Source: Arthrobacter sp. Leaf337
Lineage (GTDB): Bacteria; Actinomycetota; Actinomycetes; Actinomycetales; Micrococcaceae
Length of the DNA: 39,126 nucleotides
Assembly: GCF_001423745.1 (NCBI RefSeq)
Contig: NZ_LMPC01000017.1
Location: forward strand, 1-39,126
Direction: 5' to 3'
Shown: one piece after another, positions 27,374 through 35,112 of the stretch
Position numbering within the stretch: the stretch's first letter is position 1
Layout of the letters: the number at the start of each line of letters is the position of its first letter
Program-made: the position numbers and the translations under genes
Notes under the pieces: generated by a model
Databases searched by the model: none
What the model saw: only the letters and a program-made list of their open reading frames with translations
Told to the model about the DNA's origin: nothing

Positions 27374-27585
27374 GACGTGCTCACTTCGCTGGGTCGGATG
27401 GGTAGCGCGGTATAGCCCTGCGCTTTTTCATACAGGGTTCGAGGTTCGGTGCCATAGGCTTCCAGCCAGAGAGCGTCCGCAGTAACGGTTACGTCCTTGA
27501 CATACCCAGTCCGGATAGTTCGGCCTTTTTTCTGAATCTGGACCTGCCTATCGGCCAGATCCTTCCAATCTGCATGGTCTCCCAT
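27370..27585 (-). CDS. Small unknown protein, 71 aa
   Basis: ATG 27585 (MGDHADWKDLADRQVQIQ) is preferred because AAAGG lies about 7 bases upstream; the frame is open to 27612. The sequence alternates short strands (VQIQKKGRTIRTGYVKDVTV, ALWLEAYG) and ends in a conserved-looking GYTALPIRP stretch, suggesting a small beta-barrel-like domain (inference). It overlaps the following gene by four bases. No function can be assigned. Confidence 0.7.
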   Translation of the reverse strand: MGDHADWKDLADRQVQIQKKGRTIRTGYVKDVTVTADALWLEAYGTEPRTLYEKAQGYTALPIRPSEVSTS

Positions 27586-27971
27586 GGAGCTGCCTTTCGT
27601 ATCGCAATTCATTGTTTTGCTTGTGCTTGCGGCCTATTCCCGGGGATTCCAACCATCGGTCGTCTCCGACCAGCATCTGCGGTCCGAGCCAGGAAGCATC
27701 TCGCTGTCGCAAACGGGCATTTCGCGCGCTCCATGTGTGCGATCCAGCCATGCCACTTGGGAGGCACACCCTAGGCTTTCGCGCTCTCCCCACCTTGAGT
27801 ATTCGCTCGAGCGATGGTGGCGGCGCCGGGTGATTTCGGGGGATCCGGCCCTCACCGAGTGTGTTTCGGCTGGCCGTTTGTGGGCATCTTTGATGGCTGT
27901 GATCGGGCAGACCTCGTGGCCGCCACCGGGCACTGGCCTGACCGCCTATCGGCAGTTTTGCATGGCCGCTA

Positions 27972-28011
27972 ACAGCCGTCCGCTGAGTGCGTTCTGTTTA
28001 ACCACTGTCAT
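27972..28011 (-). pseudogene. 5' stub of a third GntR regulator copy
   Basis: From ATG 28011 the frame reads MTVVKQNALSGR, closely matching MTEATQNTLSGR of the regulator at 7055. The DNA upstream also matches the DNA upstream of that gene (TGTCAT-CTTCCAA and the palindrome). After about twelve codons the match ends and a stop follows within about ten codons. It is a fragment left by deletion or rearrangement. Confidence 0.7.
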
Positions 28012-28029
28012 TCCATCGCTTCCAAAGAA

Positions 28030-28066
28030 AGATTGGGGCTTGCACCTGGGGTGCAAGCCCCAATCT
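28030..28066. promoter_or_regulatory. Perfect 17-bp palindrome upstream of the GntR stub
   Basis: AGATTGGGGCTTGCACC and GGTGCAAGCCCCAATCT are exact reverse complements with a three-base centre (TGG), lying 19 bp before the ATG of the GntR stub. The corresponding site before the intact copy (7072-7106) is a degenerate version. An operator for the GntR protein is the simplest reading. A hairpin terminator is possible, but no T-run follows on either strand. Confidence 0.6.
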
Positions 28067-28270
28067 AACCATCGGCGCAACGTGCGCTATCACCGCCGTC
28101 GTAAAGGACAAACTCCTGCTTTCCGGTCTGCCCACTTCCGGAGGCGACGTGGGTTCCCTGTATCCATAGATATTGCCGCGGCGACAATGAGGAGACAGCG
28201 CTAGTCTCACCGCGAATTCCGTCATGTGTCGTGCGTAAAGCGCATTCGGATACGTGTTTTCGCCCGGGGA

Positions 28271-29365
28271 CTAGGCTCCGGTTCTAAAAAGCGAGGCTGC
28301 AAGCTTTGTTCCCGCAGTTCGCAACCAACGCCTGGGATCCGACATTGCGGCGTCAACGCCCCCTGCCAGTTCAGTAAGGGAAACGGCCTGCTCAAACTGT
28401 TCTATAGGCGCCGAGATACTTCCGGCGACGAGCAGCGCAGGGATCTGCTCGACGTTCGCGAGAGATTGCAAGTACCAGGGGACTTTGCCCCCTGAGCTTT
28501 GGCTGTCAAACCGGCCTTCACCTGTGATAATGACATCCGCCGACCTCACGAGTTCATTGAGGCCAAGGGTCTCACCCAACATGGCTGAGCCCGAGGACAT
28601 GACGGCGCCCCAGGCGAGTAAAGCAAATCCGACGCCGCCTGCAGCACCCGACCCGGAAGCTGCCGGATTTGCCGGTAGGAGGGCGGCGAAGCGCGCGAGG
28701 TTAGCTTCAAGGGCGGGCAGATCCTCTTCCCGCGCCCCCTTCTGGGGCCCGAAAATGTTCGCGGCGCCCCGCAAACCCAGTAGCGGATTATCGACATCGC
28801 TGAGGATGACGGCACCGCCCGGCGGGAGTGCACGCAGCCCGCTTAAGTCAACCGAGTCCAAAGCGCGCAGCCCCGAATTGCCGGCGGGGATAGCCAACCC
28901 ATCTCGGTCCAGCAGACGTGCTCCGAGTGCGGAAAGTAGACCAGCCCCGCCGTCGGTGGAGGAGCTGCCGCCGAGCGCCAAGATGAGTTTGCTGACGCCA
29001 TGGTTCAGCGCAGCGTTGATGGCTTCGCCGAAACCCACGCTTTGTGCATGAAACGGCATGAGACTCGGGAGCAGTGTCAGTCCGCTTGTCCTCGCTAGTT
29101 CAACCACCCCCGTTCCATCGGGAAGGAGGAGCCACTCGGAGTCCAAACGTGCGCCCGATGGCCCGTGCACGTTGACCGGCATCCATTGCGCATTTGGAAC
29201 GGCAGTTGAAAAGGCCTCAAGGGTCCCCTCTCCACCATCGGCCATGGGCGCCAAGAATATCTGGTCGCCCGGGCGTTCCTCCCGCCATCCCTCCGTTATT
29301 GCATCGGCAACTTCGAGGGCCGTAGCCGACCCCTTGAATGAATCGGGGGCAATGAGAACTCTCAT
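28271..29365 (-). CDS. Glycerate 2-kinase (GarK type), cluster B
   Basis: A 364-residue intact GarK-type kinase. ATG 29365 (MRVLIAPDSFKGSATALE) is preferred because GAGGAG lies 8 bases upstream; GTG 29374 sits directly on the ribosome site. Family motifs are MADGGEGT (41-48), LGGSSSTDGGAGLLSALGA (about 132-150), SDVDNPLLG, FGPQKGA, ASGSGAAGGVGFA and IITGEGRFDSQSSGGKVP. It is closer in sequence to the decayed kinase at 4606-5727 (both have APDSFKG and SASGSGAAGG-like segments) than to the cluster A kinase. It lies downstream of the MFS permease gene on the same strand and would turn glycerate into 2-phosphoglycerate. Confidence 0.94.
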   Translation of the reverse strand: MRVLIAPDSFKGSATALEVADAITEGWREERPGDQIFLAPMADGGEGTLEAFSTAVPNAQWMPVNVHGPSGARLDSEWLLLPDGTGVVELARTSGLTLLPSLMPFHAQSVGFGEAINAALNHGVSKLILALGGSSSTDGGAGLLSALGARLLDRDGLAIPAGNSGLRALDSVDLSGLRALPPGGAVILSDVDNPLLGLRGAANIFGPQKGAREEDLPALEANLARFAALLPANPAASGSGAAGGVGFALLAWGAVMSSGSAMLGETLGLNELVRSADVIITGEGRFDSQSSGGKVPWYLQSLANVEQIPALLVAGSISAPIEQFEQAVSLTELAGGVDAAMSDPRRWLRTAGTKLAASLFRTGA

Positions 29366-29449
29366 CGTTTCCACTCCTCTGGAGGGGGTTGGGCTGAGTC
29401 ACCTCACGGGGGATGACGGGAGGAAGACGTCGGAACGGGTGATTTCTGG

Positions 29450-30823
29450 CTAGCGGCGGGCGGTCGGCGATAGCTCGGGGTTGCTATCGGGTAACCCCGC
29501 CAGGTATTCGTCAACAGCCTTCCGCTGCGCAGGGCCCCACGTCTCCTTGGTGGCGAGAGCGGAGAAGAACCCGAGGCATCCGAAGGCCGCATAAAGCAGA
29601 GCCGGCCCCATCCAGCCAAACTGGGTGAACAAAGCCACCGCTATGAGCGGAGTGAACCCGCCGATAACGGCGGCACACTGATACGCCATCGAAACCCCAG
29701 AGGCTCGGGTTTCCGCCGGAAACAACTCGGCAAACCAGGGACCCTGAACGGCGGCAAGCCCGTTTTCGACGAAGCAGAAAGTGATAAGAAAAGCCACGAC
29801 AATAACGCCAAACAGTCCTGTGTTCAGCAGGAGAAAGACGGGCACAGCGAAAATGACCATTCCCGCCGAGACGAAGAGGTAGACACTCCGACGCCCGATC
29901 CTGTCAGTGAGGTGGCCCCACAGGAGAACGGCAATACATCCGATCCCAGCTGCGATGGCAATCGCAAAAACAGTCGTCGATCGATCGCCCAGTTTCTCGC
30001 TGATGATATACGAACTCACATACGTAATGCCGATGGCATAGCCCGCGTTTTCTGCCGCTCGAATCATGAGTGCCTTCAGGAGGTTCCTCCAGTTGTTCCT
30101 GAGCACGGAGCCGACCGGATTCTTCACCACTTCACCTGCACCCTTGATGGCCGTGAACTCCGGCGACTCCTCCACGGCCAGACGGACGAATAGCCCGACG
30201 AGAACGAGCACAGCGCTTGCGAGGAAGGGCACCCGCCATGCCCAGTCTCCGGGCAGGGCAATGCTGGCCAGGAAGACAAGACTCGCCGCCATGTTGCCAA
30301 AGGGAACTCCCGCTTGCGGGATGGCCGTATACAGTCCCTTGCGCTTCCAGGGAGCGTGCTCATAGGTCATGAGAATGGCACCGCCCCACTCCGCACCAAA
30401 GGAGAGCCCCTGAAGCATCCGGAGGATGACCAGGAGAATCGGTGCAAGCACGCCAACTTGTGCGTATGTGGGAAGGACGCCGATGAGCGTTGTTGCAACA
30501 CCCATCAGGAGGAGTGCCGCAATGAGCACTGGCCGGCGGCCGATCCTGTCACCGAAATAGCCTCCAATGATGCCGCCAAGCGGGCGGACGACGTAGCCGA
30601 GGGCGAACGTGGCGAAGGCTAACAGTGTGCCGACTACTGGGTCACTCTGCTGGAAAAAAACCTGATTGAAGTACAGCGCCGAGGCGGTGCCATAGGCAAC
30701 AAAATCATAATTCTCCACGATTGTTCCTGCCGCGCTTCCGTACGCGGCCTTGAACCGATTGACCGTCCCGTGCGGGTTGCCGGTCATGGTCACCCCCGGA
30801 ACAGCATGATCTTTTGCTTGCAT
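29450..30823 (-). CDS. MFS transporter of the metabolite:H+ symporter (MHS) type
   Basis: A 457-residue permease with twelve predicted helices. MHS-type signatures are GTIVENYDFVAYGTASALYF near the N-terminus, GYFGDRIGRRPVLI, LRMLQGLSFGAEWGGAILMT, GHLTDRIGRRSVYL in the second half, and ELFPAETRASGVSMAYQ. Relatives carry shikimate, 2-oxoglutarate, proline-betaine and similar acids with protons. ATG 30823 is chosen because GGAG lies 6 bases upstream; ATG 30841 is possible, and the frame back to 31012 is rejected because it crosses the divergent promoter. It is transcribed away from the Ldh-type gene and probably imports the cluster B substrate, the role the TRAP system has in cluster A. Confidence 0.92.
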   Translation of the reverse strand: MQAKDHAVPGVTMTGNPHGTVNRFKAAYGSAAGTIVENYDFVAYGTASALYFNQVFFQQSDPVVGTLLAFATFALGYVVRPLGGIIGGYFGDRIGRRPVLIAALLLMGVATTLIGVLPTYAQVGVLAPILLVILRMLQGLSFGAEWGGAILMTYEHAPWKRKGLYTAIPQAGVPFGNMAASLVFLASIALPGDWAWRVPFLASAVLVLVGLFVRLAVEESPEFTAIKGAGEVVKNPVGSVLRNNWRNLLKALMIRAAENAGYAIGITYVSSYIISEKLGDRSTTVFAIAIAAGIGCIAVLLWGHLTDRIGRRSVYLFVSAGMVIFAVPVFLLLNTGLFGVIVVAFLITFCFVENGLAAVQGPWFAELFPAETRASGVSMAYQCAAVIGGFTPLIAVALFTQFGWMGPALLYAAFGCLGFFSALATKETWGPAQRKAVDEYLAGLPDSNPELSPTARR

Positions 30824-30920
30824 AACCATCTCCATCTTCATTGACGTACGACCCTGGGCGATTGCCACGGCTGCGAGCCTGCGTGAGTAAGTGTGACACA
30901 CGCGACACTTCTTGGTGTAA

Positions 30921-30936
30921 TGTACACGGTATACCA
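30921..30936. promoter_or_regulatory. GGTATACC operator candidate in the cluster B divergent promoter
   Basis: GGTATACC at 30928-30935, within ACGGTATACCA, repeats the core of the site before the cluster A operon. A TGTACA palindrome (30921-30926) adjoins it. The site lies between the MFS gene (minus strand) and the Ldh-type gene (plus strand), where one operator could control both directions. The regulator at 32389 is the likely ligand-responsive protein (inference). Confidence 0.6.
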
Positions 30937-30990
30937 AAATCTGGCTGCTGATCTTCATAATTGGACAGCCATCAGGGACAAGGAGCCGAT

Positions 30991-32121
30991 ATGACGACAA
31001 CTGAAGGGGCACTTTCGGGCTACGACCTCGAAAGCGAGGCCCAGGTAGGTTCAGACCGCAAAGTGGACGCGACGTCGCTTCGACAACTTGTGACGGACCT
31101 CCTTGCGGCGTCTAAGTATCCGCAGGATCGGGCTGAGCTTGTCGCCGATTCCCTGGTGGAGGCTGACATGCGGGGGGTTTCCAGCCATGGGGTCAGCCGC
31201 ACTCGGATTTACAGCCGTCGCTCGCTGGCAGGCTTGGTTGATGCGACAGCGGAACCGTTAATCACTGGAAAGGACCGTGCGGCCAGGCGCGTCGACGCCA
31301 TGAACGTACCAGGACAGGTAGCGGCGCAGGCAGCAGTGATGGAAGCGATCAGCGGTGCCAGACAACTGGGAATGTGTGCAGTCGGCGTCGTCAACAGTAA
31401 CCATTGTGGAGCTCTTGCATTCTTCCTCAAGCGCATCGCTGAGGCCGGGCTGGTAGGCGTCGCGGCCTCGAACGGGCCTGCCGTCATGGCCTACTTCGGC
31501 GGGCGCAGCCGTGCAGTAGGAACGAATCCGCTTGGGTATTCCATCCCCCGTCCGGGGGGACCGCCAATCATCCTCGACATGGCAACAAGCAATGCCGCCC
31601 GGGGAAAGATTATTTCGATGGCCCGCTCAGGGGTCGGCACTGTACCGGAAGGGTGGGCGGTGGACGTCAATGGCCGTATGACCACTGATCCCGCCGATGC
31701 CCTTGCCGGTGCTGTACTGCCTTTTGCGGGACCGAAGGGTTCCGGTCTGGCGATGGGTATCGAGTTCCTATGCGGGACCATGCTTTCAGGCATCACTGGT
31801 TCACAGATTGGTGACATGTACGAACAATGGGACCGGCCACAAAGGGTTGGTCATATCTTCTTCGCCATTGACCCGGCGAGCTGGGGCACGCCAGAATCCT
31901 TCGAAGCACATGTACGCGAATTCGTTGACGAAGTCGCTCAGCTACCACCGGCCGAAGGATTCAACCGTGTCCTTCTGCCGGGCGAGCTGGAAGAGGCGGC
32001 AGAGTCAGAGGCCGCCGTCCATGGGGTTCTTCTGTCCGGCACAGTTATCGCGGACCTCGAGTCCCTTGCATCGGACCTCGGCGTAGCCGCTGAACTCTTG
32101 TTCGTGGAGGCTTCGGCCTGA
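30991..32121 (+). CDS. Ldh-family 2-hydroxyacid dehydrogenase, cluster B
   Basis: A 376-residue paralogue of the enzyme at 10799-11872. AAGGAG lies 5 bases before ATG 30991. About 25 extra N-terminal residues precede the conserved fold. Motifs are VSSHGVSRTRIYS with the catalytic histidine, NSNHCGALAFFL, GTNPLGYSIPRPG, DMATSNAARGKIISMA and GWAVDVNGRMTTDPADAL. Differences from the A copy in the substrate loops (NSNHCG against NSNHYG, LGYSIP against YTFGVP) suggest related but not identical substrates. It is the first plus-strand gene of cluster B and would make a 2-oxoacid for the RraA-type enzyme. Confidence 0.92.
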   Translation: MTTTEGALSGYDLESEAQVGSDRKVDATSLRQLVTDLLAASKYPQDRAELVADSLVEADMRGVSSHGVSRTRIYSRRSLAGLVDATAEPLITGKDRAARRVDAMNVPGQVAAQAAVMEAISGARQLGMCAVGVVNSNHCGALAFFLKRIAEAGLVGVAASNGPAVMAYFGGRSRAVGTNPLGYSIPRPGGPPIILDMATSNAARGKIISMARSGVGTVPEGWAVDVNGRMTTDPADALAGAVLPFAGPKGSGLAMGIEFLCGTMLSGITGSQIGDMYEQWDRPQRVGHIFFAIDPASWGTPESFEAHVREFVDEVAQLPPAEGFNRVLLPGELEEAAESEAAVHGVLLSGTVIADLESLASDLGVAAELLFVEASA

Positions 32122-32122
32122 C

Positions 32123-32385
32123 ATGCGGATTTTACTTACCCGCGCCATCTACAAGGAATCGGTCCAGCGACTGATCGGGGCTGGCATGGAAGTGATTCGA
32201 CCGGAGCATCTTCTACCGGTCCTGGATTCGCCGAGGAAGCCCGCGGGACGTAGCTGTGGGTAACGTGCTTGCTTACGCCGCAAACGGGACAGTTCAGAAC
32301 CTCCTTGACGCTTCAGAGTTGCGGGCCGCACTCTCCCGCGGGGGAAGATTGCCGTGACGGACATATACCTTGAGCAAGGGCGTGG
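32123..32385 (+). pseudogene. Probable remnant of a D-2-hydroxyacid dehydrogenase
   Basis: One base after the Ldh-type gene, ATG 32123 opens a frame reading MRILLTRAIYKESVQRLIGA then GMEVIRPEHLLPV, typical of the N-terminus of hydroxypyruvate/glyoxylate reductases. It stops at about 32263. The following DNA carries, in other frames, VAVGNVLAYAANGTVQNLLD, SELRAALSRGG and then GKIAVTDIYLEQG, which resemble later parts of such enzymes (an R-G-K-I... E-Q segment). The cofactor and catalytic parts are missing. Cluster A has an intact enzyme of this family, so loss here would make the two clusters differ. The family assignment is moderate because little sequence is left. Confidence 0.5.
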
Positions 32386-32388
32386 ATC

Positions 32389-33066
32389 ATGAGCCAGCTA
32401 TCGACAATCGAACCTATTCAACTCGGCGACCGTACGGTGGAGATCATCCGCACGGCGATCATCAACGGCGACTTTGCCCCTGGAGAGCACTTGCGCGACC
32501 GCTCGCTTGCCGAGCAACTGGGTATCAGCCGCACGCCCGTACGTGAAGCGCTCCACCGCCTCGAGGCAACAGGTCTCGTCGTCTCGCGCGGACGCTCGGG
32601 ATGGGAGGTCAGCCAATTCACTGAACAGGACGTACGCGAGCTATTCCAGTTGCGCCGGATGTTCGAGCCGATGGCACTGAGCGAACTCGGGAAAAAGCAG
32701 GATGAGTCAGCTATCGCCGAAATCGGGCACTTCTTTGACCTCTACTCTCATCCCATCCGGCGCGAAGAATTTCCGGAGTACTTCGCCCAGGACAACGCCT
32801 TCCACAACCGCATTGTCGCCTGCAGTGACAACGCCCGGCTCCGCGGCATGTACGGAGTGCTGCAGAACCACGTCGACCGGGGCCGGCACTTCCTGACCTC
32901 AACGCTGCCGGGCCGGGCCGATGACAACCTCGAGGAGCACCGCTCTATCGCCCGGGCCGTCGCTCTGCGCGATTTCGATGCGGCAACGAAACATCTTCTC
33001 GCTCATCTGCACACCGGCGAGGACCTCATGATCGAACAACTCCGCTCCGGTCTCACATCCCACTAA
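32389..33066 (+). CDS. GntR-family regulator (FCD type), cluster B
   Basis: A 225-residue regulator with an N-terminal winged helix (RDRSLAEQLGISRTPVREAL, VVSRGRSGWEVSQ) and an FCD sensor domain (EYFAQDNAFHNRIV, EEHRSIARAV, KHLLAHLHTGEDLM). The overall pattern follows the cluster A regulator closely, including the DVRELFQLR segment after the wing and the H-x3 spacing of likely metal ligands. AAGGG is 9 bases upstream of ATG 32389. Located in the middle of cluster B, it probably recognises the GGTATACC site at 30928-30935 (inference). Confidence 0.92.
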   Translation: MSQLSTIEPIQLGDRTVEIIRTAIINGDFAPGEHLRDRSLAEQLGISRTPVREALHRLEATGLVVSRGRSGWEVSQFTEQDVRELFQLRRMFEPMALSELGKKQDESAIAEIGHFFDLYSHPIRREEFPEYFAQDNAFHNRIVACSDNARLRGMYGVLQNHVDRGRHFLTSTLPGRADDNLEEHRSIARAVALRDFDAATKHLLAHLHTGEDLMIEQLRSGLTSH

Positions 33067-33100
33067 CGTCAAGGCTCCGCCGTCCAGAAAGGACCCCCCC

Positions 33101-33775
33101 ATGCCCACAGAATGCAGAATTCATCCCAAGACCGAACTTCCGTCGACAGACCAGATAGAGAGGTTGCGGAAGCTGGCGACCTCCCTGGTCTCCGACGTGT
33201 TCGGGCGTTGGGCCGGGGCTCCCGGCCTCATTCCCATCGCCGGACTCCCCAAAGGCACCGTCATGGTCGGGCCAGCAATGACCGTCCGCACTCGGGAAGG
33301 GGACAACCTCGTCGTTCACAAAGCCCTCGAACTCGTTCGGGCGGGAGAAATTCTCGTCGTTGATGCCGGTGGCTCAACGGACCGCGCAATATTAGGCGGG
33401 CTCATTGGCCAGTACGCGTCCTCTCGAGGCGTTGCGGGAATCGTCGTCGACGGCGCCGTCCGTGACAAGAGCGAACTTGACGAGGACGCCCCGCCGGTAT
33501 TCGCGCGCGGACTTACCCACCGTGGCCCGTACAAGGACGGTCCAGGCGACATCCGTTGCGACGTAGCAATCGCCGGACTGACCGTGCGTGACGGCGATTT
33601 GATCATTGGCGACGAGGACGGCATCGCAGTCATCCCGCGTGAGCGGGCCGAGGAAATCATCGCCCTTGCCGAAGACAAGAGGTCATCGGAAGCTGCCGAG
33701 CGGGCCGCAATCGCTTCCGGCGCATGGGATCGGGAGTGGATCGACCGATCGCTCACGGTCGTAGAGATTCCCTGA
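33101..33775 (+). CDS. RraA-type aldolase/lyase, cluster B
   Basis: A 224-residue RraA-fold protein, paralogue of the one at 10095. Motifs are MTVRTREGDNLVVHKALELV, GGLIGQYASSRGVAGIVVDG followed by AVRDKSELD, which gives the complete R-D-x2-E pattern of the metal-dependent pyruvate aldolases, then GDLIIGDEDGIAV. The A copy has aspartate at the last motif position. AGAAAGG precedes the ATG. Co-location with 2-hydroxyacid, alcohol and aldehyde dehydrogenases suggests cleavage of a 4-hydroxy-2-oxoacid to pyruvate and a second carbonyl compound (inference). Confidence 0.9.
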   Translation: MPTECRIHPKTELPSTDQIERLRKLATSLVSDVFGRWAGAPGLIPIAGLPKGTVMVGPAMTVRTREGDNLVVHKALELVRAGEILVVDAGGSTDRAILGGLIGQYASSRGVAGIVVDGAVRDKSELDEDAPPVFARGLTHRGPYKDGPGDIRCDVAIAGLTVRDGDLIIGDEDGIAVIPRERAEEIIALAEDKRSSEAAERAAIASGAWDREWIDRSLTVVEIP

Positions 33776-33824
33776 AAACTGCTTGCACCCTTTCATCACG
33801 CCCAGAGAAAACAAACTCAAAAAG

Positions 33825-33846
33825 GGCTGCCGTCCAAGCGGCAGCC
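33825..33846. terminator. Hairpin between RraA-type and alcohol dehydrogenase genes
   Basis: GGCTGCCG and CGGCAGCC form an exact 8-bp stem with a six-base loop. On the minus strand the stem is followed by CTTTTTGAG, the layout of a Rho-independent terminator, although no minus-strand gene is seen here. On the plus strand there is no T-run and the ribosome site of the next gene follows directly. It may dampen antisense transcription or tune expression between the two genes. Confidence 0.5.
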
Positions 33847-33868
33847 ACCGTTTCGAAGGAGAGACATA

Positions 33869-35050
33869 ATGACTGAGACTGACGTTCAAGAAATGACCAC
33901 GGCGGGCGCCCGACGACGCGATCCATTGCGGCAGGTACGGTACTCACTTCCGACCACAATCCTCTTTGGTCAGGGCGTGCTCGAAGAACTTCCGGCGCTG
34001 CTCGAGCAGATCAAGGTTGTGAACCCTCTACTCATCACGGACAAGGGACTGGCTGCAACGACTGTGCCGGCGCAGGTCACAGCGGTACTGGACAAGGCGG
34101 GCGTCACGCATGCTGTTTTCGACGAGGTCCAGTCAGACCCCTCCACGCATCTCGTCGACCAGATCGCTGAGTTGGTTCTCAAGGGCGGGCACGACGGCGT
34201 GATCGGTCTCGGTGGCGGAAGTGCGATGGACTCAGCGAAGGCCGCAGCAGCTGCCGCCGCCAACGGTGTGTCTTCACTGAAGCTCGTCGGACAGGAGAAC
34301 GTCGAGAACGCTCCGCTGCCAATCATCGCGATCCCGACCACGGCTGGCCCCGGTAGCGAAGTGACACGTTTCGCCGTCCTGACGGATGAAAAAGCAGGAG
34401 CGAAGGTTTCAATCGCTTCAATGAAAATCATGCCTGTCTTCGCGATCCTCGCGCCCGAACTGACGGTAGGACTTCCCGCGAAATTCACATCCGGCACTGG
34501 CCTCGACGCGCTAGGACATGCCATCGAGTCATACGGCAGCGTGTGGAACAACCCGATTTCGGAGGGCATGGCCCTCCAGGCCATCACTCTGATCGGGCAG
34601 CACCTGCGCACGGCGACCAACGACCCGACAAACCTGCAAGCTCGAGGAGGCATGCTCGCCGCCAGCTGCATCGCAGAACTTGCGGCCAACACGACACGCC
34701 TCGGCCTTGCACACGCTCTTGCCGTTCCCCTTGGGGCGACCCACCACGTTCCACACGGGCTCGCAGTGGGCATGATGCTGATCCCGATGTGCGCGTTCAA
34801 CGAGCAGGTTGATCCGGAGCGGTATGCGCGCATCGCCTCCGCACTGGAACCTGGCAGCACCGACATCGTCGCTGCACTCACGTCACTGTACGAGGACATC
34901 GGCATGGAGTCCAGGCTTGCAGAATTCGGCGTCATTCCTGAGGACTACGACCGGGTTATCGACCTCGCCGTAAAGAGTGACAACGTGGATGCGAACCCGC
35001 GGGAGGCATCCCGGGCGCAGCTGGCCGCCCTCCTCGAAGCCGCGCTCTGA
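33869..35050 (+). CDS. Iron-containing (group III) alcohol dehydrogenase, cluster B
   Basis: A 393-residue paralogue of the enzyme at 11872. GAAGGAGA precedes the ATG. The glycine-rich cofactor loop is GLGGGSAMDSAKA, the second fingerprint IPTTAGPGSEVTRFAV, and metal ligands are expected in LDALGHAIESYG, GLAHALAVPLG and HHVPHGLAV. A 15-20 residue N-terminal extension (ETDVQEMTTAGARRRD) precedes the fold. It probably oxidises an alcohol group to an aldehyde that the next gene's product turns into an acid; the pair is also adjacent in cluster A. Confidence 0.92.
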   Translation: MTETDVQEMTTAGARRRDPLRQVRYSLPTTILFGQGVLEELPALLEQIKVVNPLLITDKGLAATTVPAQVTAVLDKAGVTHAVFDEVQSDPSTHLVDQIAELVLKGGHDGVIGLGGGSAMDSAKAAAAAAANGVSSLKLVGQENVENAPLPIIAIPTTAGPGSEVTRFAVLTDEKAGAKVSIASMKIMPVFAILAPELTVGLPAKFTSGTGLDALGHAIESYGSVWNNPISEGMALQAITLIGQHLRTATNDPTNLQARGGMLAASCIAELAANTTRLGLAHALAVPLGATHHVPHGLAVGMMLIPMCAFNEQVDPERYARIASALEPGSTDIVAALTSLYEDIGMESRLAEFGVIPEDYDRVIDLAVKSDNVDANPREASRAQLAALLEAAL

Positions 35051-35112
35051 CCGCGCTCCCAAATTAGTCTGTAACTCCACCAGAAAGGTTTGACGCACAG
35101 CGTCTTACGCAA

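Larger units (their letters stand above)
27586..28270. other. Gene-poor stretch with a GntR 5' stub
   Basis: Most of this 685-bp stretch has no supported gene. Its only recognisable content is the truncated start of a third FadR-like GntR copy (27972-28011) and the perfect palindrome next to it (28030-28066). The stretch may be the footprint of a deleted operon. Confidence 0.5.

Noticed and set aside
30842..31012. Longer N-terminus for the MHS-type transporter
   Set aside because: It crosses the divergent promoter and operator and reads as non-membrane sequence; the family begins near 30823.
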